Positions 7,718 to 17,700 of a DNA stretch of 26,200 nucleotides are shown here, piece after piece. Source of the DNA: NORP309 sp045107085 (GTDB lineage Bacteria; Pseudomonadota; Gammaproteobacteria; Xanthomonadales; Marinicellaceae); assembly GCA_045107085.1 (NCBI GenBank), contig JBGCFT010000020.1, positions 1 to 26,200 on the forward strand. The letters are read 5' to 3'. The stretch's first letter is position 1. Every line of letters starts with the position of its first letter. A program made the translations under genes and the position numbers. The notes beneath the pieces are model-generated. The model was not told the origin of the DNA. It did not search any database and saw only the letters and a list, made by a program, of their open reading frames with translations.

Positions 7718-8137
7718 TCAAAACTTGCGAATCAATGAGGTCACAACGCCCCAAATCACCAATTCATTTTCGCCACTCATGACAATGTCTTGGTAGTCTT
7801 TATTGGCTGGTATTAAACGCACACCATTATCGGTAGATAATCGTTTAATGGTAAATTCATTATTAACAGCGGCAATAACGATGTTATGATTTTTGGCGGT
7901 AATAGATCTATCAACGACAACCAAGTCACCTTCCAAAATCCCTGCATCAATCATGGAATCTCCCTCAACCTTAGCAAAAAATGAGGCTGTTGGGTTTTTA
8001 ATCAAATACTGGTTCAAGTCCATAGTATCACCCAAGTACTCCTCAGCCGGTGATGGAAATCCCGCAGGAACAGTGGTTTCATATAAAGGCAGTTCAGTTT
8101 TTGTATGAATGGGCGTTAATATAGATACTTTTGACAT
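7718..8137 (-). CDS. umuD: UmuD, self-cleaving DNA polymerase V accessory subunit
   Basis: The product is 139 residues, the same size as E. coli UmuD. It is an S24/LexA-type protein whose RecA-stimulated self-cleavage produces UmuD', the partner of UmuC. All key positions are present: the cleavage bond Ala25-Gly26 in VPAGFPSPAEEY, the nucleophile Ser61 in EGDSM and the general base Lys98 in FTIKRL. It lacks a DNA-binding domain, which separates it from LexA. The upstream 60 bp contain a TAAAAT -10-like box (8165-8170 on the minus strand), but no CTGT-N8-ACAG LexA operator that I can find. That is unexpected for a umuDC operon and suggests a different LexA motif or regulation. Confidence 0.95.
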   Translation of the reverse strand: MSKVSILTPIHTKTELPLYETTVPAGFPSPAEEYLGDTMDLNQYLIKNPTASFFAKVEGDSMIDAGILEGDLVVVDRSITAKNHNIVIAAVNNEFTIKRLSTDNGVRLIPANKDYQDIVMSGENELVIWGVVTSLIRKF

Positions 8138-8198
8138 TGGAGATAAACCCTTAAAATTTTCTCTATTTTAGCATCAAATAAACATTTTTCAGAAGTTT

Positions 8199-11100
8199 TT
8201 ATTCACAAGCATGGCCAACCAAACTTGTGATGCGTTGGACTTCAATCGAGCCAGAATTGAAACGTTTATCGGTTGTTTGCCAACTAATTTGTGCATGATC
8301 ATCGTCAATAATGTCAAACGATATTTCACCCCAGTCAGTAAAAACCGCATCACCTGTATCAAAATTTGGCGGAAAACTGGTACCAGAACCAGATAAAGCC
8401 GTTAACACAGCAGTATCATCATCAATAGTGCCAGTAGCTATCACCCAAAACTGTTGTCCTTCAAAATAGGTATACCACGTTAGTACCATGGTTGCAGAGC
8501 CATTGGTGTTGGTCACATCAACCATAAATCCGTGGCCACTCTGTTCTGGATTATACCATGCACCGCTATGACAAGCTTTGATGGTACTGTTGTTGCTATT
8601 TTCTGCTATGCTTGTTAAACGTTGAATCGGCATGCTGCCATTATTGTATTCAGGCAATACAGATGACCAACTAAATTGCCCAATATTGTCACCTGAAAAT
8701 TCGATTGATACTGTTCCCCAAGGCGTAACTTCTACATCTTTTGCAACAAAATCAGCCACTGGAAATCCAGTATTTCCAGTAATAAACACCTCAATGTCAC
8801 TGCGGTTACCAACAATGTCACCTATGCCCGTTATCCAAACGGGTTGCCCGTCTAAAAAGGCATACCAAAATAAATATAATTTAGGCGTTCCATTGCTATC
8901 AAAAATTTCTACATGCAAACCGTGTCCTGATTCAGAGGGATTAAACCACAATCCACTGGTCTGTCCATCTATTATAAAATCTGGCTCTGCATCCAATTGA
9001 TTCAAAGGAACACGCCACACGCCTCGACCATAAGTGAAAGCAAACAAATAAGGCGTTGAACCGTCTGTGGGTTTATTAATCACCAGTCTTTCGGTAATGG
9101 CTTGAGAAAAACCCGTATTTTCAACCAACCAATTTTGTCCGCCATCGATAGAAACAAAGACACCCAAATCAGTGCCAATAAACAACCTTTGGGTGTTGTT
9201 TGGATCTATTACTATGCTGTGAACAGGTACATCAGGCAGTTTTCCTGAGCCAACTCCATCAATAGATTGCCATGTATTGCCGCCATCAACACTCTTAAAA
9301 ACATGCGCTCCCCCAAATGTAGAGTAAGTGGCATAGACGACTTGTGAGTTGTTTGGCTCAAACTCGACAGATGAAACCCAACCCAATCGAGGACTACTTG
9401 AAATAGATTGCGGATTATTACTTAAAGCATTTCGGGTCACATAAATTTTAGATTGATTGGCATAAATCACATGTGATGAATTACCTGGTGCAATTGCTAG
9501 AGCAGAGACTAAATCATTGTATTGACTGCCTAAAAAACTACTGGCCCTGGTCCAATTATTGCCTTGGTTGTCACTGCGCCATAAATACTGACCGCCCAGA
9601 TAAATTCTATTTGAATTATTAGGATCCAGTTTAAAAGGTGTGATGAAAATAAAATTACCAGACAAGCCTTGTCTGATATTTTGAAACGTGGCTCCACGAT
9701 TAAAGGTTTTGTAAATATTGGCATTTTGTGATGAGACATACCAATTATTTAAATTATCAGGATTAATCGCCAGTTCACTGCCATCCCCTCCGCTGACTTG
9801 GTACCAATTATTATGGCCTCTGAAATCATCTCCATAATTGGTGCCATTATCTTGTGCTCCGCCCATATACGCTTTGCCATCTGGAAAAACAGCTCCAGAA
9901 TAAAATTGAGTGACACCATAATTGTTAACCAAACCCTGCCATTGCATGCCATTTATTGGAGGATTACACGCAGCGGTGTTGCCATATGTTACGTTTTGTG
10001 TTGAATCACTTGTAAAATAAATACCGCCATCTGTTGAAGCAAACAACGATCTATTTGACAATCCATCATATGCTGGATGAAAGGCTAAAGCATGTATATC
10101 AGCATGAACATAGGCTCCGTGAACATTAGGATTTGTATAAAACAAAGCATCCCAATGACTGGCAAGCCCAAAATTTCTACCGCCATCAACTGAACGGTAT
10201 ATTTCCATTCCTCCCACCCACACTTCATTAGGATTAATCGGGTTAACAGCAATGGCTTGGTTATACCACCCTGCGCTATAGTACCACCTAGAACCACCAC
10301 AAAAATTACCCAAAGCACCCTCAGCATAGGAAAATAATTGCGTATTTAATACAATGTTATCAGTATTTCTTAGGCGAGCATTCCAAGTCAAGCCTCCGTC
10401 GTCAGACCTAAATATGGCATGCAAACCATTGTCTAAATCTGGTATGGTGTCACCATTTAAATCCGGTCCTCCATCGGTATTGGCTGAAGAAGCATAGATG
10501 ATGTTTTGATTGGCTTTATGAATCGCCAATTGCGTCCGCCCCATTCCTACTTCAGATAAACTGACTTGCCAATCATCACTGTCTTTGGCATCAGTATTAA
10601 CATATATTCGGGCATCACAAGGACCATTGCATGTAAATGGCAACAAACCAGGTAAATAATACCTATCATCCTGTGAACGTGAAGCACAGGTAACCAATAG
10701 CCAGTCATCTTCTTTGTCTTCACGAATACTCAAATCATTACAACCTTCGTATAATTGATTGCCTAAACCATCATTTGGAAACAAAGTTTGGCTAAAAGTT
10801 ACTCCTCCATTAAGTGAGCGCCAAACTCCTGTATTGGTTGCTGCATATAGCACTTTGTTATCATTTGGACTAATAACAATATCACTTACATACATAAAGT
10901 TTTCATTGACTGTGGCTGAAAGTTGCAACCATGTTTGCCCGCCATCTATGGTTTTAAAAATTCCTGCACCAGTCATACTTGAATAAGGCCGTAAGGTTTT
11001 TCTATACAATTCACCAGTTCCTGCATAAATGGTCTCTGGTTGATGATTGTCTATTGCCAATGCGCCTACATTAATATTGGCTAAATCGTCTGCGATTGGA

Positions 11101-11549
11101 AACCACATTTCTCCAGAATTTTCGGTTTTCCATACGCCTCCAGATACTCCAGCAGCAAACAGAACATTGTTATTGTTTGGATGAAAAACGAATGATCGCG
11201 TTCTGCCTCCTATGTTTCCTGGACCTAAAGGCTCCCAAGCTGTGGACATTTGTTGTGATTTGGATTTGTTAGAAAATTGGTTGAGTATTTCATACTTTCC
11301 AACTTTTGTACTAAATTGCTTTAATCTTTGTGCTTTTTGTTTAGCTTGTTTATAAGCATCTATTGGTAGATAATCTTGATCTGCAGACAGACGTTTATCT
11401 AGATGAAACTGAGATCTTTCATGAGCAGCAAGAGGAGCTGCAGATTGTATTGGAACTTCTAAAAAAATATTATTGATGTCTTTATTAGATTGATAAAGAG
11501 CAACAAAAACTATGGTAAAAATGAGTGATAAGTAGATTATAGGTTTCAT
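8199..11549 (-). CDS. Exported BNR/Asp-box (VPS10/sortilin-like) propeller with two C-terminal modules
   Basis: The product has 1116 residues from the ATG at 11549. An N-terminal hydrophobic anchor or signal at about residues 3-18 is followed by a Gln/Lys-rich linker to about 103. A long beta-propeller region lies at about 104-850, with roughly nine Asp-box turns such as FKTIDGGQTW, FRSDDGGLTW, YRSVDGGRNF and FKSVDGGNTW, as in sialidase/VPS10-type propellers and xyloglucanase-like proteins. Two tandem modules of about 120 residues end the protein (about 865-984 and 994-1111), opening GLWFNPSESGHG and GAWYNPEQSGHG. No glycosidase catalytic residues can be assigned, so enzyme activity is unproven. 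A TTG codon at 11615 is in frame but lies in the promoter -35 box; the ATG gives the export signal and is preferred. The role is probably surface-located or secreted binding. Confidence 0.85.
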   Translation of the reverse strand: MKPIIYLSLIFTIVFVALYQSNKDINNIFLEVPIQSAAPLAAHERSQFHLDKRLSADQDYLPIDAYKQAKQKAQRLKQFSTKVGKYEILNQFSNKSKSQQMSTAWEPLGPGNIGGRTRSFVFHPNNNNVLFAAGVSGGVWKTENSGEMWFPIADDLANINVGALAIDNHQPETIYAGTGELYRKTLRPYSSMTGAGIFKTIDGGQTWLQLSATVNENFMYVSDIVISPNDNKVLYAATNTGVWRSLNGGVTFSQTLFPNDGLGNQLYEGCNDLSIREDKEDDWLLVTCASRSQDDRYYLPGLLPFTCNGPCDARIYVNTDAKDSDDWQVSLSEVGMGRTQLAIHKANQNIIYASSANTDGGPDLNGDTIPDLDNGLHAIFRSDDGGLTWNARLRNTDNIVLNTQLFSYAEGALGNFCGGSRWYYSAGWYNQAIAVNPINPNEVWVGGMEIYRSVDGGRNFGLASHWDALFYTNPNVHGAYVHADIHALAFHPAYDGLSNRSLFASTDGGIYFTSDSTQNVTYGNTAACNPPINGMQWQGLVNNYGVTQFYSGAVFPDGKAYMGGAQDNGTNYGDDFRGHNNWYQVSGGDGSELAINPDNLNNWYVSSQNANIYKTFNRGATFQNIRQGLSGNFIFITPFKLDPNNSNRIYLGGQYLWRSDNQGNNWTRASSFLGSQYNDLVSALAIAPGNSSHVIYANQSKIYVTRNALSNNPQSISSSPRLGWVSSVEFEPNNSQVVYATYSTFGGAHVFKSVDGGNTWQSIDGVGSGKLPDVPVHSIVIDPNNTQRLFIGTDLGVFVSIDGGQNWLVENTGFSQAITERLVINKPTDGSTPYLFAFTYGRGVWRVPLNQLDAEPDFIIDGQTSGLWFNPSESGHGLHVEIFDSNGTPKLYLFWYAFLDGQPVWITGIGDIVGNRSDIEVFITGNTGFPVADFVAKDVEVTPWGTVSIEFSGDNIGQFSWSSVLPEYNNGSMPIQRLTSIAENSNNSTIKACHSGAWYNPEQSGHGFMVDVTNTNGSATMVLTWYTYFEGQQFWVIATGTIDDDTAVLTALSGSGTSFPPNFDTGDAVFTDWGEISFDIIDDDHAQISWQTTDKRFNSGSIEVQRITSLVGHACE

Positions 11550-11587
11550 ATAATGACTAAGAGTTAACAAAGGCGACTTTAGTATTA

Positions 11588-11615
11588 ATAATAACACTAA
11601 ATCATTGCTTGTCAA
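11588..11615 (-). promoter_or_regulatory. Sigma-70 promoter of the BNR propeller gene
   Basis: On the minus strand there is a consensus -35 TTGACA (11615-11610), a 16-bp spacer and TATTAT (11593-11588), which is five of six bases of the -10 consensus. Transcription would start near 11581, leaving a leader of about 30 nt before the ATG at 11549. The leader has no clear Shine-Dalgarno sequence. Confidence 0.65.
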
Positions 11616-11661
11616 ATTCTATTATATGTAGTTTTAATCACCTATAATTGAACATAATCCG

Positions 11662-12153
11662 TTATATGTGTTTGAGCATAAAAACACCGCAGGCATGATG
11701 ACCAGTATTTCCCATGCGATGATCCAAGTATTCAAATCCCCGGCTTTGGTATAATTTTTGAGCCACCTTCATTGCACTGATTGTTTCTAAATAGACACCT
11801 TTATAGCCCAATTCTTTGGCTTTATTAATGCACTTATCAATCAATATTTTACCCATACCTTGCCCCCTTAATTGAGGCGAAAAATACATTTTTCTTAACT
11901 CACAATAATTCGGATTATCATTGTCTTCAAGAGGTGCAACACCTGCACCGCCTAATATTTCACCCTCATTTTCAACAACATAAAAATGTTTACCTGTTAG
12001 CTCATAACTGGCATACATGTCTAGCAATTCTTCATCATCCATTGCAAAGCCATCGCCTTTTACTGCGCCAAATTCTGATAATGTTTTATGCACCAGATCA
12101 ATCAAACTCTGATTATCTTTTCTTTCTATATTTCTAATAATATGTTTAGACAT
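11662..12153 (-). CDS. GNAT-family N-acetyltransferase
   Basis: The product has 163 residues and a complete GNAT fold. The acetyl-CoA-binding motif A is visible as LRKMYFSPQLRGQGMGK (RGQGMGK at 96-102), followed by LGYKGVYLET and a C-terminal YQSRGFEYLDHR motif B. The substrate cannot be predicted; similar small GNATs acetylate amino acids, polyamines or protein N-termini. I chose the ATG at 12153 because its eight-base overlap with the thiI stop (ATGTCTAA) indicates coupling. An in-frame ATG at 12183 would add ten residues inside thiI without a ribosome-binding site. It is probably the last gene of the unit that begins with thiI or further upstream. Confidence 0.88.
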   Translation of the reverse strand: MSKHIIRNIERKDNQSLIDLVHKTLSEFGAVKGDGFAMDDEELLDMYASYELTGKHFYVVENEGEILGGAGVAPLEDNDNPNYCELRKMYFSPQLRGQGMGKILIDKCINKAKELGYKGVYLETISAMKVAQKLYQSRGFEYLDHRMGNTGHHACGVFMLKHI

Positions 12154-13378
12154 AGTCCAACCGTTTTCCAAATTTATAAACAATAATCTGCTTTTCAGCC
12201 AATGTTATATCGACAATTTCTTTGTAATCTTGCAGAAATGTTTCTTCGATATTAACCAATCTGCTGTGTTCAGATTTAATACGTGGTGAGTTACTAATTA
12301 AGGCACAACAATCTTTATAAGGTTCTGTACTTAATTCAAACAATCCTAAATTACGCGACATATCTACAATCTCATCTTTGTTATAAGTAAGCAATGGTCG
12401 TAAAACAGGCATATCAATGGATTTGGTCATGCTGACAATATTTTCCATGGTTTGAGAAGCCACTTGACCCAGATTATCTCCAGTAACCAAAGATAGTGCA
12501 CTTAATTCAGTTGCCAATTTTTCAGCGACTCTGGCCATAAATCGACGAAATAAAATCAAATTAAAGTTAAAGTTTTTATCTTCCAAAGCCAAATCAAAAT
12601 GTGTATAAGGAACCAAGTATAAGCGTACTTTTCCACAATATTCACTGAGTTTCTGTGCAATTTTCGACACTTTATAGTGCTCTATTCTGCTGGATTGAAT
12701 ATTATTGGCAGTAAAATGTATAAAATCGACAGTGCAGCCTCTTTTAGCCATTAAATAAGCGGCAACTGGCGAATCAAAACCACCAGATAGCATACACATG
12801 ATGCGCCCAGTTGAAGCCACTGGTAATCCTCCAACTGCTTTTATTCTATTGGTATGCACGGCAATCCCGCGCGCAGAAACATCTACATAAAAATATTGGT
12901 CCGCATGCTCAAGATCAACCAATTTCCAAGGAGAGTTTTTTAGAATTAAAGTAGCCAGATGAATTTCATATTTGTTTGATGTTTGTACAAATTTTTTATC
13001 AGATCTTTTGACACGCACAGCAAATGTATTGTCTTTTTTATAGGATTCATTGGCCAATTTTATAACCAAATCATCTATTTTTATTAAATTGGGCTGCCTA
13101 TCAAAAATGTTATATTTAGATTCAGAAAACCAATATACTTTGCTTAACCAAGCCGTACCTGGCACATCTGCCAATTTATTAACAATAGTATCAATATCAC
13201 CTGTATAGTCGTCTGGAATTTGAATGAACATTCGATCATGAATTGACACCACTTCCCAGTGCATATCCATCGACTTCATTTTATTGCGAATATTGACCCG
13301 GAGTTTTTTTATAAATGAGTGGCGATTGCACCCTTTTAAAGTAAGCTCTCCGTAATAAATTATTATTCTCTTTTGCAT
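12146..13378 (-). CDS. thiI: tRNA 4-thiouridine synthase ThiI, rhodanese-less
   Basis: ThiI activates uridine-8 of tRNA by adenylation for 4-thiouridine formation and can also serve thiazole synthesis. From the ATG at 13378 the protein has 410 residues. It starts with an N-terminal ferredoxin-like segment (YYGELTLKG), then a THUMP RNA-binding domain at about 55-165. A PP-loop ATPase domain follows, with the signature SGGFDSP at 198-204. The cysteine equivalent to E. coli Cys344 lies in YKDCCALISNSPR (357/358). The protein stops about 50 residues later, so the C-terminal rhodanese domain of E. coli ThiI (482 residues, Cys456) is missing. The sulphur must therefore be delivered differently. A TTG at 13393 is in frame but less likely. 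Confidence 0.92.
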   Translation of the reverse strand: MQKRIIIYYGELTLKGCNRHSFIKKLRVNIRNKMKSMDMHWEVVSIHDRMFIQIPDDYTGDIDTIVNKLADVPGTAWLSKVYWFSESKYNIFDRQPNLIKIDDLVIKLANESYKKDNTFAVRVKRSDKKFVQTSNKYEIHLATLILKNSPWKLVDLEHADQYFYVDVSARGIAVHTNRIKAVGGLPVASTGRIMCMLSGGFDSPVAAYLMAKRGCTVDFIHFTANNIQSSRIEHYKVSKIAQKLSEYCGKVRLYLVPYTHFDLALEDKNFNFNLILFRRFMARVAEKLATELSALSLVTGDNLGQVASQTMENIVSMTKSIDMPVLRPLLTYNKDEIVDMSRNLGLFELSTEPYKDCCALISNSPRIKSEHSRLVNIEETFLQDYKEIVDITLAEKQIIVYKFGKRLDYV

Positions 13379-13403
13379 GTGTGTTTGATTCAATTAAGCA
13401 AGC

Positions 13404-13438
13404 TGCATTGTAATTTCAAAGATAACAATTACAATGCA
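13404..13438. repeat. Perfect 12-bp inverted repeat upstream of thiI
   Basis: Arms TGCATTGTAATT and AATTACAATGCA are exact reverse complements around an 11-nt spacer. It lies 32 bp after the amidohydrolase stop and 26 bp before the thiI ATG, both genes on the minus strand. It could be a terminator, a processing/attenuation hairpin or an operator. On the minus strand it is not followed by a T-run, which weakens the simple terminator reading. Confidence 0.6.
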
Positions 13439-13469
13439 ATAGTAATTTAATAAAAAAATTTGAATAAAT

Positions 13470-14753
13470 TTATTTATTTAAATTATACTTTTCTAAAAAT
13501 CTTTTTTCTAAAGCTTGCTGCCTGCCATCTAAATTAAGTTTTCTTCCATCTATATAAGCTGCTTCAAGTTGGTTCCCTCGCATGTCTAAAGCATCACCAT
13601 CGGTGATGATTAAAGTGGCACTTTTACCTGTTTCTAGTGTGCCATAATCTTTATCAATGCCTAGTATTTTAGCCGTATTGCTGGTAATTAACTTCAAAGC
13701 TTGCTCTTTATCCATACCATAACCAACCAGTGTTCCTGCTGTGAATGCCAGATTTCTACTACTCATTGCACCTCTGTATCCCAATGCAGTTAAAATACCA
13801 AGATTGTGCAATTTGATTGCTGTGGTATAACCTGCATCTACAGAGCTGTCATCACGTTTTGGCTGTGCATGCGTTGAGCTCACTATCACTGGTACTCCTG
13901 AATCTTTTATAAAACCAGTAACAGGTAGTGCTCCTTGCTGAGCGACTAAAACCAATTGTTTAACACCAACCTCTTGAAAATAATTAATAGATTCAACTAT
14001 GGCTTTAGGGTCATTTGTATGGATAAACACCTTTCTAGTGCCTTCAAATGCAGGTGATATTGCGTCTAATTTTAGATTTACTTTGCCATTTTGACGGTGA
14101 ACTCCAAGCTTTGCATCTTCAAATAATGAAGTAATTTGCGCACGTTGCTTTTCATAATTTTTATTTTTTTCATATTTCATGGTATAAGTAGAATAATCAA
14201 AAGAAGATCTCTTGATACTTGGCCAATTGACATGAATAGCATCATCTATTAATACTGCTGCATCATCCCAGTTCCATGCATCTAACTGCACAACTGAAGA
14301 TAAGCCGCTCAGCAAACCACCTTGAGGAGTCGTTTGTGCCAGTAGAATACCGTTGAATCTTAACGTTGGTGTGATTTCTGAATCAGTATTATAAGCAACA
14401 ATACTTCTAACATTAGGATTCATTTGCCCTACTTCATTACTGTCTCTTGTGGCTTTTATAGAATTAATTTCACTGATACCCAAATTTGTTGAAGGTAAAA
14501 TAAATCCTGGATAAACATGTTTTCCATTTAAATTTATATCGGATTCTTGCCATTTCATTTTAAAATAACCCACACGCGTAATCTTCCCATCTTTAAAAGC
14601 AATGGTTGCATTTTCTAACACCTTACCATTGCCTACATGAACCATCGCATTGTGATAAACCACTTCACCGGCTTGTTTAACTCCTGGTGTTGGTGTGAGA
14701 GCGTAAATAGAAGAAGTTACAAATAATAATATTAATATAAAGATGTTTTTCAT
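13470..14753 (-). CDS. Exported amidohydrolase-like protein lacking the HxH metal motif
   Basis: The product has 427 residues with a signal peptide to about residue 18 (IYALTPTPG). It has the amidohydrolase-superfamily frame: an N-terminal beta-sandwich (VVYHNAMVHVGNGKVLENATI), then YPGFI at the start of the barrel. The ending is typical, with ITSNTAKILGIDKDYGTLETGKSATLIITDGD closing the sandwich. At the place where active members have DxHxH the sequence reads FILPSTNLG (residues 84-92), so the first two metal ligands are absent. Its start overlaps the stop of the 1006-residue amidohydrolase by 4 bp. It may be a non-catalytic partner of that protein in the periplasm, or use a different chemistry. 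Family assignment is firm; activity is doubtful. Confidence 0.85.
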   Translation of the reverse strand: MKNIFILILLFVTSSIYALTPTPGVKQAGEVVYHNAMVHVGNGKVLENATIAFKDGKITRVGYFKMKWQESDINLNGKHVYPGFILPSTNLGISEINSIKATRDSNEVGQMNPNVRSIVAYNTDSEITPTLRFNGILLAQTTPQGGLLSGLSSVVQLDAWNWDDAAVLIDDAIHVNWPSIKRSSFDYSTYTMKYEKNKNYEKQRAQITSLFEDAKLGVHRQNGKVNLKLDAISPAFEGTRKVFIHTNDPKAIVESINYFQEVGVKQLVLVAQQGALPVTGFIKDSGVPVIVSSTHAQPKRDDSSVDAGYTTAIKLHNLGILTALGYRGAMSSRNLAFTAGTLVGYGMDKEQALKLITSNTAKILGIDKDYGTLETGKSATLIITDGDALDMRGNQLEAAYIDGRKLNLDGRQQALEKRFLEKYNLNK

Positions 14754-17700
14754 TGTATTGCTCCCATTAAGTACTCATATCCTGTAAGGCTATCGCAATG
14801 CATATGTTTTTCAATACTGTTGGAGGCAGGTATTTTTGGACCATCTGAACCATTCATTTTATTAATTATTCTCATGCGATTTTCTGTGATTTGATTTTCA
14901 ATTTCAACTTGTCTGTCTCTATCAAACAATAATTTACCATCAACAAATGTTTTATTTGCTTTAGCATAAATACTCATTGGGTTGTCTGACCATAAAACAA
15001 TATCTGCATCTTTGCCCACTTTAATACTGCCCATACGATCATCTAAATGCAGTAGTTTAGCAGGATTTAAAGTCACTAGCTTTAAGGCTTGCTCTTCTGA
15101 TAAACCACCATATTTAATTGATTTAGCTGCTTCTTGATTGAGTCTTCGTGCCATTTCTGAATCATCAGAATTTATCGCAGTCACAACACCCAACTTAGTC
15201 ATAATGGAAGCGTTATATGGAATGGCATAATTAACTTCCCATTTAAAGGACCACCAATCAGAAAAAGTGGAGGCACCAACACCATGTCTCAGCATGTCAT
15301 CTGCGACTTTATAGCCTTCTAGAATGTGTGTAAAAGTATTGACATTAAACCCATAATCTTCAGCCACTTGCATCAACATCTTAATTTCAGATTGAACATA
15401 AGAATGACTGGTAATAAACCTATTTTTATTAATTACTTCCAAGGTCGCATCCATCATTAAGTCCCGTCTAGGAGCAGAGGCTTTCTTTTGAGATCTTTTA
15501 CTCATCTTGTTGTAAGTCTGCCATTGCTTTTCATATTCTAAAGCGTTAGTAAAGGCGTCTCTGTACACTTGTTCAACTCCCATTCTTGTTTGTGGAAATC
15601 GAATTGAACTTTGTGAAGAAGATCTTTTAACATTTTCACCCAAAGCAAATTTAATAAATTTATCTGCACCTTTGATTAACAGTTCATCACTGGTCGCTCC
15701 CCAACGCATCTTAATCAATGCCGATTGTCCGCCAAATGGATTGGCTGAACCGTGTAATAATTGCGCTGCTGTTACTCCGCCAGATAAATTGCGATAAATG
15801 TTAACACTATCGGAATCAAGTACATCTTCCATTCTAACCATAGAAGAATTAACCATTACATCATTAACCGATAACAAAGCAATATGAGAATGTTCATCTA
15901 TTATGCCAGCTGTCAAGTGCATTTGGGTTCCATCAATGGTCTCATCAGCTTTTATATTTAAGTTTTGACCAATGTTTTTAATTTTGCCGTTTTCAATATA
16001 GACATCGGTTTTTTCTAATACTCCATCATCCTCATTGGTCCAAACCGTTGTATTTTTGATGAGAAATGAATCAGATGTATTGGGTTTAAATAACCCATAA
16101 GGAGAAAAAGGTTGAGCAATGACTGGAGGTTCAACAGTCTTTGATTCATTTTTCAATGCCATTTTATCTTCATTATTAGAGGTTGTTGATTCAGAAGCAT
16201 CCGATTTTTCATCAGCTTTTTTGATATCAGAAATTCTTTTGGCTGCCCATTGTGGTTTTTGACCTTGAATACTTGAAAATGCATTTAGATCAACTAATCC
16301 AAGCAACCTTTGATCCTTATCACCACCCGTAATTTCAAGTTGCACAAAACCATTGTTTAATTCAGCTTTATATTTATAGGGGCTTTCATTATCTGAGCTA
16401 TTAATTTTAAGCTTGTTATCAGATGCAGTGATATTGATCTCATGCTCTTCACCTTCTAGCGTTAATTGATAAGCACCTGTTTGAATTTTTGATAATTGAC
16501 TAATGACAAAGCGTTTACCTGCAATCCAGTTTTCTGCTAATTTGCCTCCTTCTTCGAACATGTCACCTTCGGTAACAATAAAATTAGCATGGGCGCCTCT
16601 TTTTAAGTGGCCCAAATTTTTATTTGACAACATTTTTGCAGGTGTAGAAGTCAATGCAGCCAATGCAGCTGATTTTGGCAATCCTTTCTTAATGGCTTTG
16701 CGTAAATCTTTTATGAAAGTTTTGTGTTGGTTTGGAACGATGGCAAATTCAATATCATTTTTATTTAAATAGTATAAATTATAAGGAGCTGCTTCCCATT
16801 CCATAAGTTTTTCAGAAGAAACATTCCAAGCATCTAACTCATCTTTGATATCCATTGCTTTTGGCATAACCAAAGGAACAATTAAACTGCGTTTCAATTT
16901 TTTGATGGCATCAATGTGTTTGTATTCATCTCCAGCTGATTTAATCACAATATCTTTGCTAAATTCTCTAGAGATTTTGTCGGCCAGTAAAGCTTGTTGC
17001 CAATTATTAACAGAAAATATCTGCATTTTAGAATGCGTTTCATTTACTGCTTGTAAATCTAAATCTGTAAAACCTTCTTTGCCTTGACCATACCAATCTG
17101 CATCTAACCAAGTTTGTCTCAATAAAGCAGAAGACCCCATTAAAGATACTGGATAAAGTTGTTTGGAACTGCCTTTGTCAAATGAAAGATGAAAAGCCTG
17201 TTCTGGTGTAATTATACTGTTGTTATCAGATGCATCATCTAGGTTGACTAACATTGAAGTACCGCGCATAATTCCATCAGGTTGAGAAGATAAAACCATT
17301 CCAAAACCCAAATTCCTTAATTTTGATGCGTCATCTTTTACATGCGAAAAGTCTGATACTGCTTTATAAGAGGCTTTAATGGCTTCATTTGTATTAACAG
17401 CTCCTTTAGTTGTCGTGTTCAATACTTCTTTTGATGACCAAGAAAATGGTACTTTTTTAGGAATCTCAGAAAGCCCATAATTACTTTCTAACAATATAAA
17501 ACTGGGATAGATAAAGGCGCCGTTTAAATCTCGAACCATTGCATTTTGCGGTATTGAAATTTGTTTACCAACATTTAACACTTTATTATTTTGAACGAGT
17601 ATTGTGCCTTGTTCTATTGATGTTTGACTGTCAACAAAGATATGCGCATTGGTCAATGCATAAATTTGATTGCGTTCATCAACGGTTCCATTAACCGTTC

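Noticed and set aside
8632..9000. Plus-strand open frame of 122 codons opposite the BNR gene
   Set aside because: It is antisense to the conserved C-terminal modules, has no ribosome-binding site or recognisable domain, and is best explained as a shadow of the real gene.
11550..11615. TTG start at 11615 extending the BNR protein by 22 residues
   Set aside because: The TTG is part of a consensus TTGACA -35 box and the extension precedes an obvious N-terminal export signal at the ATG.
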